A stretch of DNA of 10,000 nucleotides from Trachelipus rathkii (lineage: Eukaryota; Arthropoda; Malacostraca; Isopoda; Trachelipodidae). How positions within the stretch are numbered: the first letter of the stretch is position 1; each line of letters opens with the position of its first letter. The DNA lies in contig JABUQX010042067.1 in NCBI GenBank assembly GCA_015478945.1, positions 1 through 10,000 of the forward strand, read 5' to 3'. The notes under the pieces are model-generated. The model searched no databases and was not told where the DNA came from. It worked only from the letters and a program-made list of their open reading frames with translations. Position numbers and translations under genes: made by a program. This document shows, piece after piece, positions 1 through 7,663 of this stretch.

Positions 1-256
<256 letters not shown>

Positions 257-346
257 CAAATATACTCCCCGGTTATAAAGTATTTCACTCTGCGCGGTGC
301 CCTGTTTGTCGCTACGCCCGAGCGTGGACGGGTAAAGTGCGTCGTG

Positions 347-383
347 GTTCCTGTTGGGTGGGTGATATATTCACCACAGGAAC
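347..383. repeat. Compound hairpin
   Basis: GTTCCTGT at 347-354 pairs exactly with ACAGGAAC at 376-383. Inside, GGTGA at 361-365 pairs with TCACC at 371-375 around a TATAT loop. The left inner bulge is TGGGTG. It lies between the two copies of the interspersed repeat. No function can be assigned. Confidence 0.6.
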
Positions 384-411
384 AATTCTTGCGCTTTGCT
401 TTTAGTCCATC

Positions 412-537
412 GTGGCGTGGTCGTCAAACACTTACGCGGACATCTGCTAGGGCCCAGGTTCACATCCCAGCAGTGTGAAATTACTTAAGGGGTTATTTTT
501 GAATACCTATCACACTGCGTTGAATTTGTAGCAGTTG

Positions 538-546
<9 letters not shown>
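412..546 (+). mobile_element. Possible tRNA-derived SINE with (TA)n tail
   Basis: GGTTCACATCC at 457-467 is close to a Pol III B box (consensus GGTTCGAANCC), and TGGCGTGGTCG at 414-424 is a weak A-box-like match about 43 bp upstream, a normal tRNA-type spacing. The tail from 460 is the sequence shared with 180-256 and runs into (TA)n. A tRNA-like head, an unrelated body and a simple-repeat tail fit a SINE, but A-box agreement is poor and no target-site duplication could be found in the TA-rich flanks. It could also be another dispersed repeat. Confidence 0.35.
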
Positions 547-616
<70 letters not shown>

Positions 617-655
617 ATATATAACTGAAACTGATATATATTTATATATTATATA

Positions 656-695
<40 letters not shown>

Positions 696-778
696 ATATA
701 TAACTTTCTTATATATATATATATATATCTCATATATATATAATATATATAACTATATATATATATATATATATATAC
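538..778. repeat. Compound (TA)n / AT-rich microsatellite
   Basis: A pure TA run from about 538 to 613 is followed by TA blocks broken by short interruptions such as ACTGAAACTGA and CTTTCTT, ending near 778. It separates the interspersed repeat from the retrotransposon relic. No coding content. Confidence 0.9.
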
Positions 779-780
779 TG

Positions 781-1656
781 CAACAGTGTACACAGGATGA
801 GGAACTTATGGACTTCTGAATGGAATCAAAAGTATATACGACGATAATAAAAGTGAAGCGTATGGAAGAATAAATGGAATTGAAAGTGAATAGTTTAATA
901 TTAATTGTGGAGTGAGGCAGTTATGTGTTATGTCTCCTTGGCTATTTAATTTGCACATGGATGGGATGATGAAAGATGTAGAGGTATGGGTGGTATGGGA
1001 AGGTGTTAGACTGATGGAGAATTGAAGAGCGTGTAAGGTGCCCTGTTTATTTTACTGTGATGATTTGAAGAAAGTTTGAGAGGGTCTGTTGATGGATTTA
1101 GCAGGGTGTGTAAAAGGAGGGGTTTGAAAGTAAATGTAGATAAGATTAAGGTGTTGGTAGTGAGTGAAGAGAATCAGAGGTGTGAAATCATGTTGGATGG
1201 TGAGCAGTTGGAAAAAGAATCTGTTTAAATATTTAGGATATGTTGGATGATAAGGGGATGGACGATGTAGAGTGTAGTAGAAAAGTTGTGAATAATAGAA
1301 AGGGAACTGGTGCAATTAAATCATTGGTTGATGCGAAGGGACTAAGTCTTGAGTGCGCTAGGGTTTTGCATGAAGCTATGTTGTTACCTGTGTTAATGTA
1401 TAGTAGTGAAACCGTGGTGTATCATAAGTGGTATAGATCTTAGGTACAATGTATTCAGATGAACAATCTTAGAATTAATAAAATGAGGAATGATCGTGTT
1501 AGGGAGTTGTGTGGTGTGAAGAAAGGCGTAAATGAGAGAATAAAAGAAAGTGTATTAAAATTGTTTGGTAATATGGAAAGCTTGGATTATTCCCGGTTGT
1601 TTAAACGGATGTATAGTGGTGAGTGTACTGGGAATCGACCGGCTTGTGAGTAGTAT
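781..1656 (+). pseudogene. Decayed non-LTR retrotransposon reverse transcriptase
   Basis: Pieces in different frames read as the middle and end of a LINE reverse transcriptase. From 906 the frame gives GVRQLCVMSPWLFNLHMDG, a degraded form of the RT block normally read as GxRQGCxxSPxLFN. Further on in the same frame is FYCDDL (about 1050-1067), where the catalytic motif is usually F/YADD. After a frame change, 1240-1443 and 1459-1653 give the downstream thumb-like part, including EAMLLPVLMYSSET and RVRELCGVKKGV. Stop codons and frame changes show it is dead. The 5' endonuclease part is absent (5' truncation, common for LINEs) and it ends at GNRP, short of the usual end. The style resembles RTE-like LINEs common in crustaceans and other invertebrates, but the clade is uncertain. 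Confidence 0.75.
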
Positions 1657-1896
1657 CAGAACACTTTGGTATCGACCAGCTTTTTCTCAAAAAGTATAAG
1701 AGATATTTGCTTTAAACTTGGAATATAATGTATATATGGGGTAAGGACGAATCCGTGTAAATTTCAAGTCTGTAGGATGTATATAGAGGGTGGTCACCCC
1801 CGAGGGTGGACGCCGATATTGCGCTTACGCCCTTGTGGCGTGATCTGCGTGGGTGAGTTTAGGCCTAACGAGCGTTTGGGCAACCGAGCACCTGGA
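1657..1896. other. Non-coding spacer with small palindromes
   Basis: No convincing gene. There are small inverted repeats: GGGTGGTCACCC at 1788-1799, a CACCC/GGGTG hairpin directly after it, and the perfect 10-bp palindrome TTAGGCCTAA at 1859-1868. Open frames here on both strands are by-products of the downstream hairpins and lack any family resemblance. Confidence 0.5.
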
Positions 1897-1925
1897 GGTC
1901 AAACAGACCGAAGGTCTGTTTGACC
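1897..1925. repeat. Perfect hairpin 1 (13-bp arms, GAA loop)
   Basis: GGTCAAACAGACC at 1897-1909 is exactly complementary to GGTCTGTTTGACC at 1913-1925, with a three-base loop GAA. It is the first of three perfect hairpins of the same geometry but different arm sequence within 160 bp. Confidence 0.9.
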
Positions 1926-1965
1926 GACAGACACAGACTGAGCGCGCGTGCGCATACACATACAC

Positions 1966-1984
1966 ATTATTATTATTATTATTA
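1966..1984. repeat. (ATT)n microsatellite
   Basis: About six ATT units between hairpin 1 and hairpin 2, preceded by a short ACACATACACA stretch. Confidence 0.85.
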
Positions 1985-1990
1985 CATCGA

Positions 1991-2019
1991 AGATTCGATT
2001 TCCGAAGGAAATCGAATCT
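1991..2019. repeat. Perfect hairpin 2 (13-bp arms, GAA loop)
   Basis: AGATTCGATTTCC at 1991-2003 pairs perfectly with GGAAATCGAATCT at 2007-2019, again around GAA. It has the same arm and loop size as the hairpin at 1897-1925, with unrelated arms. Confidence 0.9.
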
Positions 2020-2025
2020 GAGTCG

Positions 2026-2054
2026 AAAAACGATTCCTGTAAGGAATCGTTTTT
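2026..2054. repeat. Perfect hairpin 3 (13-bp arms, GTA loop)
   Basis: AAAAACGATTCCT at 2026-2038 pairs perfectly with AGGAATCGTTTTT at 2042-2054 around the loop GTA. It starts only six bases after hairpin 2. It ends in a T run, so it looks like a bacterial rho-independent terminator, but nothing else here is bacterial and no gene precedes it. Confidence 0.9.
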
Positions 2055-2179
2055 TACGCACTCGGATTCTGTATTCCGCCATGGTTGCTTCTTCGCATCC
2101 GTTTCTGAGTCCAATATATATCTATAGAAGCTAGAGTTATCGTATTGGGTTAAAATTTGGAGGGTTGTTAGATGGGGAG

Positions 2180-2234
2180 GTAACCTTGTTGTATACGAAG
2201 TTACATCCCACAGGGTCCCCCCTGAAGGGGACCC
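2180..2234. repeat. Imperfect palindrome followed by G/C hairpin
   Basis: GTAACCTTGT at 2180-2189 faces ACGAAGTTAC at 2195-2204, pairing at 8 of 10 positions around TGTAT. Nine bases later, GGGTCCCC at 2213-2220 pairs exactly with GGGGACCC at 2227-2234 around CCTGAA. Both add to the hairpin-rich character of 1788-2480. Confidence 0.7.
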
Positions 2235-2318
2235 CACAATTGGGTGTTTGTACTGGCTGAAATTTGGTGGAAGGATTCAGAGTTGTTCTAAATACTTGAT
2301 ATATGAATCTGAGGAGTT

Positions 2319-2342
2319 GGCTCCGGCACCGGTGCTGGAGCC
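2319..2342. repeat. 24-bp near-perfect palindrome
   Basis: GGCTCCGGCACC at 2319-2330 faces GGTGCTGGAGCC at 2331-2342 with one G-T wobble and no spacer. It lies at the start of a repeat whose diverged second copy is at 2611-2727; that copy no longer shows the palindrome. Confidence 0.8.
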
Positions 2343-2442
2343 ATTGCGGTGCTGAGTTAATAAACAGTCGTATAACAACAATATTGGTGTCCTTAAAAGG
2401 GTTATCGAGATCGTAGAGTTCGAATATGATGGTTATAAGTCT
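2331..2442 (+). repeat. Diverged dispersed repeat, copy A
   Basis: It shares an ordered series of blocks with 2611-2727: TGCGGTG, a TTA.TAAA-type block, GTATAA, CAATATT, and GTAGAGTTCGA near the end. Small indels separate the blocks. The order and spacing are kept, so this is a real repeat family rather than chance, but the family is not recognised. A short hairpin GACCC..GGGTC lies just beyond it at 2458-2477. Confidence 0.55.
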
Positions 2443-2610
2443 GTGTAGGGTGCCTAGGACCCCCCATTAGGAGGGTCTCGACTGAAAAAAAGAGCACAGA
2501 GTGCAAAACAGAGGTCGAAGGAGGAATGAAGAAGGATGAAAGAAGAATACAAAAGAAGGAAAAAGAAGGAAGGAATCTGTCTCAGAGGGGTAGAATGTGA
2601 CAGATGCACT

Positions 2611-2727
2611 GATGCTGGTTCTGGTGCGGTGTCGATTTATTAAATATTTGTATAATAATACAATATTTTTTTTGTTAAAATATATGTTTATAAGGATGTA
2701 GAGTTCGACTAAGGTTGTTTGAGACTC
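2611..2727 (+). repeat. Diverged dispersed repeat, copy B
   Basis: Second copy of the repeat at 2331-2442, more AT-rich, with a T8 run after CAATATT and the same terminal GATGTAGAGTTCGA block. The intervening 2478-2610 is purine-rich (GAAGGA-type, AAAGAAGGA) with no gene. Confidence 0.55.
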
Positions 2728-2776
2728 CCTCATGAGCAAGAAGGTAGCGTCATCAGGCTCCTGTTCGATGCGGGGG

Positions 2777-2952
2777 GCGCGCCCGCAGGCGCGCCAGCCA
2801 GTGCAATCCGCCGCGAAACGGGCGCGTGCGCGCGCCCGCAGGCGCGCCCGCCGGCGCGATCCGACGCGTGTGCGCGCCCGCAGGCGCGCCCGCAGGCGCG
2901 CCCGCCGGCGCGATCCGACGCGTGTGCGCGCCCGCAGGCGCGATCCGACACG
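2777..2952. repeat. GC-rich nested tandem repeat of palindromic 12-mers
   Basis: An island of very high GC in otherwise AT-rich DNA. It is built from 12-base units close to GCGCGCCCGCAG, GCGCGCCCGCCG and GCGCGATCCGAC. The marker CGATCCGAC recurs at 2857, 2911 and 2941, spacings of 54 and 30 that differ by two 12-mers, so the array has expanded and contracted in whole units. GCGCGCC-CGCA-GGCGCGC within it is itself a perfect hairpin. Long open frames cross it on both strands only because the repeat lacks stop codons; they are not genes. Confidence 0.85.
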
Positions 2953-3404
2953 GAAGGGTGCGTGCGCGCACCCCCTCGCGTATCGCATGTACGATCTGGT
3001 ACGAGACGCAAACATGTTCTGTTTTCAACTTAATTTTTATTTTATTTTAAACTTTCATGTTCCTTAACGTAAATTCAGTCTGATTTTCTTCGGTATAAAT
3101 AAATTTCTTTTGAAAAAAGCGGGGAATAGAAAACAAGTTTTATTTTGTCTTATAACATAAAATAAACTATAATCGTTATAATATAAATTTTAGCATCAAA
3201 TATATTTTAATTTTATTAAAGAAACATTATTTAAAACATATAATGAAATAAATACAGTATACACCACATAAATTAACCTGATAGGTTGTATAGGAAAACA
3301 TAAGGTCTTAACATATTGAACATTATTATATTTAAAAATATTACATTATGATTACTAAACATAAAATCTAAATGCAGAGAGTCAAGGAAATAAACAACAT
3401 TATT
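2953..3404. other. AT-rich non-coding stretch
   Basis: From about 3020 the base composition changes sharply from GC-rich to AT-rich, like the element to the right. No open frame, RNA gene or clear repeat was found. One end of the Polinton-like element, or its junction with host DNA, may lie here, but no terminal inverted repeat can be shown because the other end is outside the window. Confidence 0.4.
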
Positions 3405-3410
3405 TTTATT
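3405..3410 (-). promoter_or_regulatory. Polyadenylation signal AATAAA
   Basis: On the minus strand AATAAA lies about 37 bp after the stop of the 41-aa ORF and about 160 bp after the capsid tail stop. It is the first canonical signal downstream of the gene block and could end the capsid transcript. Confidence 0.45.
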
Positions 3411-3446
3411 CTTATACGACTATCATGTCCATTTGCTTGATACATC

Positions 3447-3572
3447 TCAGGGAAGTATTGAAGATAGGGTGAAGTCGGTATCAATTTCACAGAACTGGCA
3501 GTTCGTACAGGCGAATACTAAAAATCTTCTTTCGTTTCCGAAGGCAGTTAATATTTCTTCTTCATTCATCAT
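3447..3572 (-). CDS. Candidate 41-aa Cys-containing small protein
   Basis: The start ATG overlaps the stop of the capsid gene tail as TAATG, and the frame runs 41 codons to TGA at 3447-3449. The product begins MMNEEE and has the compact cysteine pattern CTNCQFC (CxxCxxC) in its middle, followed by an acidic EIDTD stretch. No signal peptide or membrane segment is seen. CxxC-type spacing could bind a metal or form disulfides, but this is inference. The stop-start overlap would suit termination-reinitiation from the capsid mRNA. It is short enough that it may be non-functional 3' sequence. Confidence 0.35.
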   Translation of the reverse strand: MMNEEEILTAFGNERRFLVFACTNCQFCEIDTDFTLSSILP

Positions 3573-4862
3573 TAATAATTCAAGATTATATTTCGTGTTC
3601 TATCAATCTCGATGATTTGAGGATGTTCCAGATACACCAGAACTGAGATTGAGGATGTCAAACTTTGTCCAAATTTGAGACTCAACCCTAAAGTTCCTTT
3701 TCTTAGGATATTGAGATGATAAGCATTACAAGCTGAAAGATCAGCAGTGAGATCGTATGCATATAAATTACTGTTTTCAGCATAATTCTACACCCGTACC
3801 GTTATCGCTGCATGATACCGTATTGGCAAACAAATCGTAAAAAGGCCGTGAGCATTGAGAATGTGAGTCTTCATATATCATCTCATAATCACGACCGTAA
3901 GGTTGACCATTCACATGTAAACTGACCCCTCTAAGTCCAAAATGGGTAAATTTAAAGGGGGACTTTCCATAGTTTCCAGAATATGCGTCGTGTTCTACAA
4001 TTCCTATTATTACCTTCTGAGGTAAGTTCCCATTGACTATGTTAGGTATATTAATGCTCGATAACCCTTGGGTAAAGTTAAAAATTTTAGTTTCAATTCT
4101 CTTAATTGGATATTTCGCTGTATCAGTCAAAAGAGATTTCTCTATTTCCATATGTTTAATGGGAGATAATTTCACTTTACGTACATAAAGATAGGCGTCC
4201 AGTAATTTAAAGATAGGCTTTGGTGCCGTAGTTGTTGCTAAAAGAGCGCTTTTAACATTAAGAGCAAATTCAGGTGTAGATCTAGTTAGCCTGATACGTG
4301 TATCCACAGATGGTAGAATAAGTCTTTCCTGAGAGAATATATCACCATTTACCCGTCCATAATATTCATAGGTGTTATTTTTAGATTTACCAGCATGGGT
4401 TCTGTGGTTCTCCACATCTTTTAAATTGTAATATCCACATGATTGTAGAGACTCTTTCGCATCTTGAGAATAATTTAATAAAGTTTCAATATAGCTGCGA
4501 TAAGGGTAACTTGCTGTTGATGCGCCTAGAGATGTTTCATTTAAAAATACCTCAAGTTGATTAAAACACGTATACAGGAAATTTGTTTCGGTGGATACTA
4601 TGTGATCGGTTCCTGTGAGATCTGAACCATCTTCGTTTACTAACTTAGTCTTTAGATATAAAAATACATTCGAAGGGTCAAGATATTGATCAGAAGTGCC
4701 AGGAATATTGAAATCGAGAGGTACATCTGTATTTGTAATTGAGTGAACAGGATTAATACTAATAAAGCTGGATTCACTCACACTAATCTGTGTAGGGTTC
4801 ACTGAGAAGAGATCCAATTCACTCTTACAACAGTCTGGGCTGGAGGGATGGAGGAAATGCAT
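3572..4862 (-). pseudogene. Putative major capsid protein, F54H12.2-like, frame-broken
   Basis: The upstream frame runs from 4913 or 4862 to TGA at 3777-3779; the tail continues in the +1 frame from 3787 to TAA at 3572-3574. Together the parts would span about 430-450 residues. Numbered from the ATG at 4913, recognisable family features are SELDLFSVNPTQ (31-42), SYPYRSYIETLL (135-146), YVRKVKLSP (243-251) and LPQKVIIGIVEHDAYSG (297-313). The tail carries LYAYDLTADLS and IIEIDRTRNI. The family is known as uncharacterised F54H12.2-like proteins of invertebrates that travel with Polintons; the major-capsid role is inferred from size, place and partners. The start at 4862 (MHFLHPSS) is preferred because a TATATAAG box ends only three bases before the 4913 ATG. 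Frames cross within 3777-3790, next to the stop, so an indel or sequencing error there is likely. Confidence 0.75.
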
Positions 4863-4915
4863 CTTGCTGGTACAATCGCTTGACGTATAATGAGGAGAGA
4901 TATGTTTAAGCATTT

Positions 4916-4923
4916 CTTATATA
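4916..4923 (-). promoter_or_regulatory. TATA box TATATAAG for capsid gene
   Basis: Minus-strand TATATAAG. A transcript starting about 30 bp downstream would begin near 4892, after the ATG at 4913 but before the ATG at 4862, which fixes the likely start at 4862. Confidence 0.55.
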
Positions 4924-4977
4924 CGAAATAGATGCAGGTTATTGTTTATGTGAAATAGTTGCCATTCAGCATCGTTA

Positions 4978-5334
4978 TTAAAGGGCAAACACATCAATGC
5001 ACTTTTTCTTTAGTGGACCTTTCCTATTCCTCTTTATAGGTTTTTTACGACGACCTACACCTTGACCCGTCATCTTACGTCGTATTTTTCGCTTAACATC
5101 ATCTAACATTTCATCAGAAGCATCGGCTAGTCGTCGTTTTACAGCTGTTCGAGGATCAACACCACCCATAATATCCTGGAAAGTGTCTATCCCTGTCCTA
5201 GCTGCTTTTTTAGCAAGATATTTACCTCCTGATTTAAACAAAGGGATGGCCCGTCTGAACAACGAAGCAAAAAATCCACCTAAACCATACCCCCTCTGCA
5301 TTCTTGACCCCCTGAAGACTCGTTCTCTTTCCAT
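4978..5334 (-). CDS. Small basic Gly-rich protein, putative minor virion or core protein
   Basis: 118 residues, strongly basic. Near the N terminus is a glycine/aromatic segment GYGLGGFFASLFR (15-27), then an amphipathic KSGGKYLAKKAARTG region, then alternating acidic and basic helices, and a K/R-rich end (about 81-112) closing in IDVFAL. Proteins of this shape are commonly found between the two capsid-type genes of Polinton/adintovirus elements and recall adenovirus internal proteins (basic, with a membrane-active glycine-rich part). That comparison is structural inference, not shown homology. The ATG at 5334 follows the stop of the upstream gene by 9 bp; the ATG at 5301 (MQRGYGLGG) is an alternative that agrees better with the TATA box at 5360-5367. 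The frame is intact. Confidence 0.65.
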   Translation of the reverse strand: MERERVFRGSRMQRGYGLGGFFASLFRRAIPLFKSGGKYLAKKAARTGIDTFQDIMGGVDPRTAVKRRLADASDEMLDDVKRKIRRKMTGQGVGRRKKPIKRNRKGPLKKKCIDVFAL

Positions 5335-5343
5335 TATTATTAT

Positions 5344-6267
5344 TTATCGGAGCTTCCTTCTTATATGTACTTTACACACTGCTGTTCCAGTCGTGAATGG
5401 GTATGGCTTACCTTCTACATCTCTTATATAAATACGAATCGAACTCAGTTGGGTCTTACTCAAGGGTAAGTAGTGAACATTAGGAAAACTTATAACTCTT
5501 TTACCTTTAGGAAAATGAACTACTCTTAACAAAGAGGCTTTAGTATTCCCTACATACTGATGGTCTATAATATCTGTATAAACATAGGCCATACCAGGAT
5601 CTTGAAACATCTTAGAAGGCATGCATACAAAATGTAATGAAGTCACGGTGTCATTTTTTGTGACATACTCTTCCATCGTTGGTATATAGTGCATTAGAGC
5701 CTTTAGAGGTGGTTTATTATTTCGCGATATTTTGTATATATGTGAGTAACAACAATTACGAAACCAAACTGAAGGGCGGAAAATAAATAAACTTATATCT
5801 TTCAGGTTCACATCCTCATGAGATTTTAATGTGATTAACACATTATCTTCGTTAACAGGTTTATTAACAAGAAACACTAAATCTTTACATAATTCACTTG
5901 CTTCAAATTTTTTGTTTAAGTCTATGAACACTTCGGTAAGCGATTTATAGAGACCGTTGTTTATTGAATAATTTTCGTAGAAATATTCATTCTTGCCTCG
6001 TTTGAGGGTTGCCGTACTAGCGTTACTTTTTAATACATTTTTAACATTATCAACATTTCTAAATATCGTAAACGCCAAATTTGTAACAGGTATATTCTCT
6101 ATACCGACATCGAGAATTATTTCACTTAATCCTGCTTCATACAGTTCTCTATCGAAAGTTATAGGGTTCAATAATTGAGTTGTATAGTCTGATATTTTAT
6201 TTTCCGGATGTAGATCCATAGAAGCCGATGAGGGCAGCGTTAAATAGAAATGATCTTCACTCTCCAT
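5344..6267 (-). CDS. Putative minor capsid (penton-like, single jelly-roll) protein
   Basis: An intact 307-aa frame. The N terminus, FYLTLPSSASMDLHP (7-21) followed by an YTTQL block and a GLSEI motif, is the conserved opening of a Polinton-linked family found in many invertebrate genomes. The C terminus ends in IRIYIRDVEGKPYPF and a VHIRRKLR strand, giving an all-beta look without signal peptide or membrane helix. Length, all-beta character and position beside the putative major capsid gene fit the minor capsid/penton protein that forms the vertices of Polinton-type virions; this role is inferred. It starts 18 bp after the integrase stop, and a TATATAAA box inside the integrase 3' end (6311-6318) lies 51 bp before its ATG. 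Unlike its neighbours it has no frame break. Confidence 0.65.
   Translation of the reverse strand: MESEDHFYLTLPSSASMDLHPENKISDYTTQLLNPITFDRELYEAGLSEIILDVGIENIPVTNLAFTIFRNVDNVKNVLKSNASTATLKRGKNEYFYENYSINNGLYKSLTEVFIDLNKKFEASELCKDLVFLVNKPVNEDNVLITLKSHEDVNLKDISLFIFRPSVWFRNCCYSHIYKISRNNKPPLKALMHYIPTMEEYVTKNDTVTSLHFVCMPSKMFQDPGMAYVYTDIIDHQYVGNTKASLLRVVHFPKGKRVISFPNVHYLPLSKTQLSSIRIYIRDVEGKPYPFTTGTAVCKVHIRRKLR
5360..5367 (-). promoter_or_regulatory. TATA-like CATATAAG before the 118-aa gene
   Basis: Minus-strand CATATAAG, inside the 3' end of the penton-like gene. It is 33 bp before the ATG at 5334 and 66 bp before the ATG at 5301; a normal TATA-to-start distance would favour the second ATG. Confidence 0.4.
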
Positions 6268-6285
6268 GTTCCCAATGTAAACTGA

Positions 6286-7348
6286 TCAATGTTTCTTAAT
6301 TTCACTAGCATTTATATAGCTGTTAAACTTCATGGGGTAACCTATCCATTTGACAAGATACTGTTTATTTTTACCTTTCCCTTTAGATCCTACTATTTTT
6401 TCTATTTTATACTCATGACTCTTAGGATCAAATTGTATTTTCTGTATTTCTTGTTTATAGAATCCCCCTTTTATTTTTTCTCCGTCTAAATCCTCTAGAT
6501 AGTATAATTTTAACCTGTCTCTAGGGAATTCTCTGATACTGTCTATTTTAAAAACCTCTCTCGACCATCCGGCTTCATACCCTTTTCTGAAATTTTCATC
6601 AGTCCTAGATACTCTTACATAATCTCCTACTTTAATGCCTGTGTTATCTTTTATTTTTCCCTTTGGGTTGATAGGTACAAACGGTTTCGTCTTTACCATC
6701 TCTATAGGGGTATTCTTAAGTGTTCTATGATGAGACCGATTATAAGAGTAAGCCAAGTCCTGTAGTATATCTATATATTTAAATGTATTCATCTTCGTGA
6801 AATACCTATGCATTCTTTCTTTTATAGTTCTTTGTACTCTTTCAACTATTGCAGCTTTATTAACTGAAAATGTGTTGTAATACCCTATATCATACTCGGT
6901 AACTATTTCCTGAAACTCTTTACCTAAAAATTCTGTACCCTTATCTGTCCATATCATTTTGGGATATCTCCCATCCTTATTTATAATTTCTCTGACTGCT
7001 GTAGCAACAGTCTTTGATTTTTTATCTTTTAAAAAACCATAAGTATCTGGAATATACATCTATCACAAAAAGAATATATCGATACCCCTCATTGTAAGAT
7101 TTATATTTTATCATATCGGTCAAATCTAATTGCCATACGCTATCTAAATGGGGAGCTATAGTTTTCCGTGTAGGAAATTTTTTTCGTATAGGTTTATGAA
7201 GGGTAAAAGCATCCTCACCTTCTAAATATTTTTTCAATTCTTTTTTACTAATTTGAGGAAACTTTGAAGCAAACCTTGAAAAACCCCCGTAACTGTATGG
7301 TTGTTTCACATCAAAGTAATATTTATCGACCGCTTCCTTAGCTTCCAT
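6286..7348 (-). pseudogene. Retroviral-type integrase with chromodomain, frame-broken
   Basis: Two overlapping frames encode one integrase: residues 1-108 from 7348 to a stop at 7022, then the +1 frame open to the stop at 6286. The first part holds WQLDLTDM with the first catalytic Asp (D75) and YILFVIDVYSRYLW. The second, counted from the ATG at 7059, holds IWTDKGTEF with the second Asp (D39) and KAAIVERVQRTIKERM with the catalytic Glu (E73), so the DDE triad is present. Its last 43 residues (215-257) form a chromodomain (YLVKWIGYP), with Tyr where an NSW-type Trp is usual. This matches Polinton INT, which inserts the element DNA into host chromosomes; chromodomains read histone marks. Frames cross at a T6A4 run near 7035-7045, as expected of a one-base insertion in a homopolymer. 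The ORF start at 7059 is not a true start. Confidence 0.9.
6311..6318 (-). promoter_or_regulatory. TATA box TATATAAA for penton-like gene
   Basis: Minus-strand GCTATATAAATG lies within the chromodomain codons of the integrase, 51 bp before the ATG at 6267. A start about 30 bp downstream would give a leader of roughly 20 nt. Confidence 0.5.
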
Positions 7349-7380
7349 GATTCACAATGACATTAACAATAAAATTTATT

Positions 7381-7388
7381 CCTTTATA
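7381..7388 (-). promoter_or_regulatory. TATA box TATAAAGG for integrase
   Basis: Minus-strand CCAGTATAAAGG, with its 5' end 40 bp before the integrase ATG at 7348. It implies a very short leader. A further AT-rich TATATA stretch lies just upstream, so the exact box is uncertain. Confidence 0.5.

Positions 7389-7663
<275 letters not shown>

Noticed and set aside
1052..1315. Minus-strand 87-aa ORF rich in Pro, Tyr and Phe
   Set aside because: It is antisense to the reverse-transcriptase relic and shows no domain of its own.
2026..2055. Hairpin followed by T run as a bacterial rho-independent terminator
   Set aside because: No bacterial gene is present; it is one of three equal hairpins in eukaryotic repeat DNA.
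2192..2204. TATACGAAGTTAC resembles one arm of a loxP recombination site
   Set aside because: Only one arm matches (12 of 13), the opposite arm and 8-bp spacer are not present, and eukaryotic repeat DNA gives no reason to expect a Cre-type site.
1825..2237. Overlapping ORFs on both strands through the hairpin cluster
   Set aside because: Perfect inverted repeats create matching open frames on both strands; there are no domains and much low-complexity sequence.
2777..2952. CRISPR-like array
   Set aside because: The unit is 12 bp, the spacers are themselves copies of the unit, and there are no cas genes.
2467..3067. Long open frames on both strands over the GC-rich array, giving Arg/Ala/Pro-rich products
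   Set aside because: They are open in many frames at once because the 12-mer repeat lacks stops; the products are low-complexity and show no family resemblance.
3433..3615. Plus-strand 60-aa ORF
   Set aside because: It is the antisense of the capsid tail and the 41-aa ORF, which have family resemblance or linked start-stop signals on the minus strand.
7030..7050. TTTTTTA in the integrase as a programmed -1 frameshift heptamer
   Set aside because: The frame needed is +1, not -1, and the heptamer is not in the register required for -1 slippage; a one-base homopolymer insertion is simpler.
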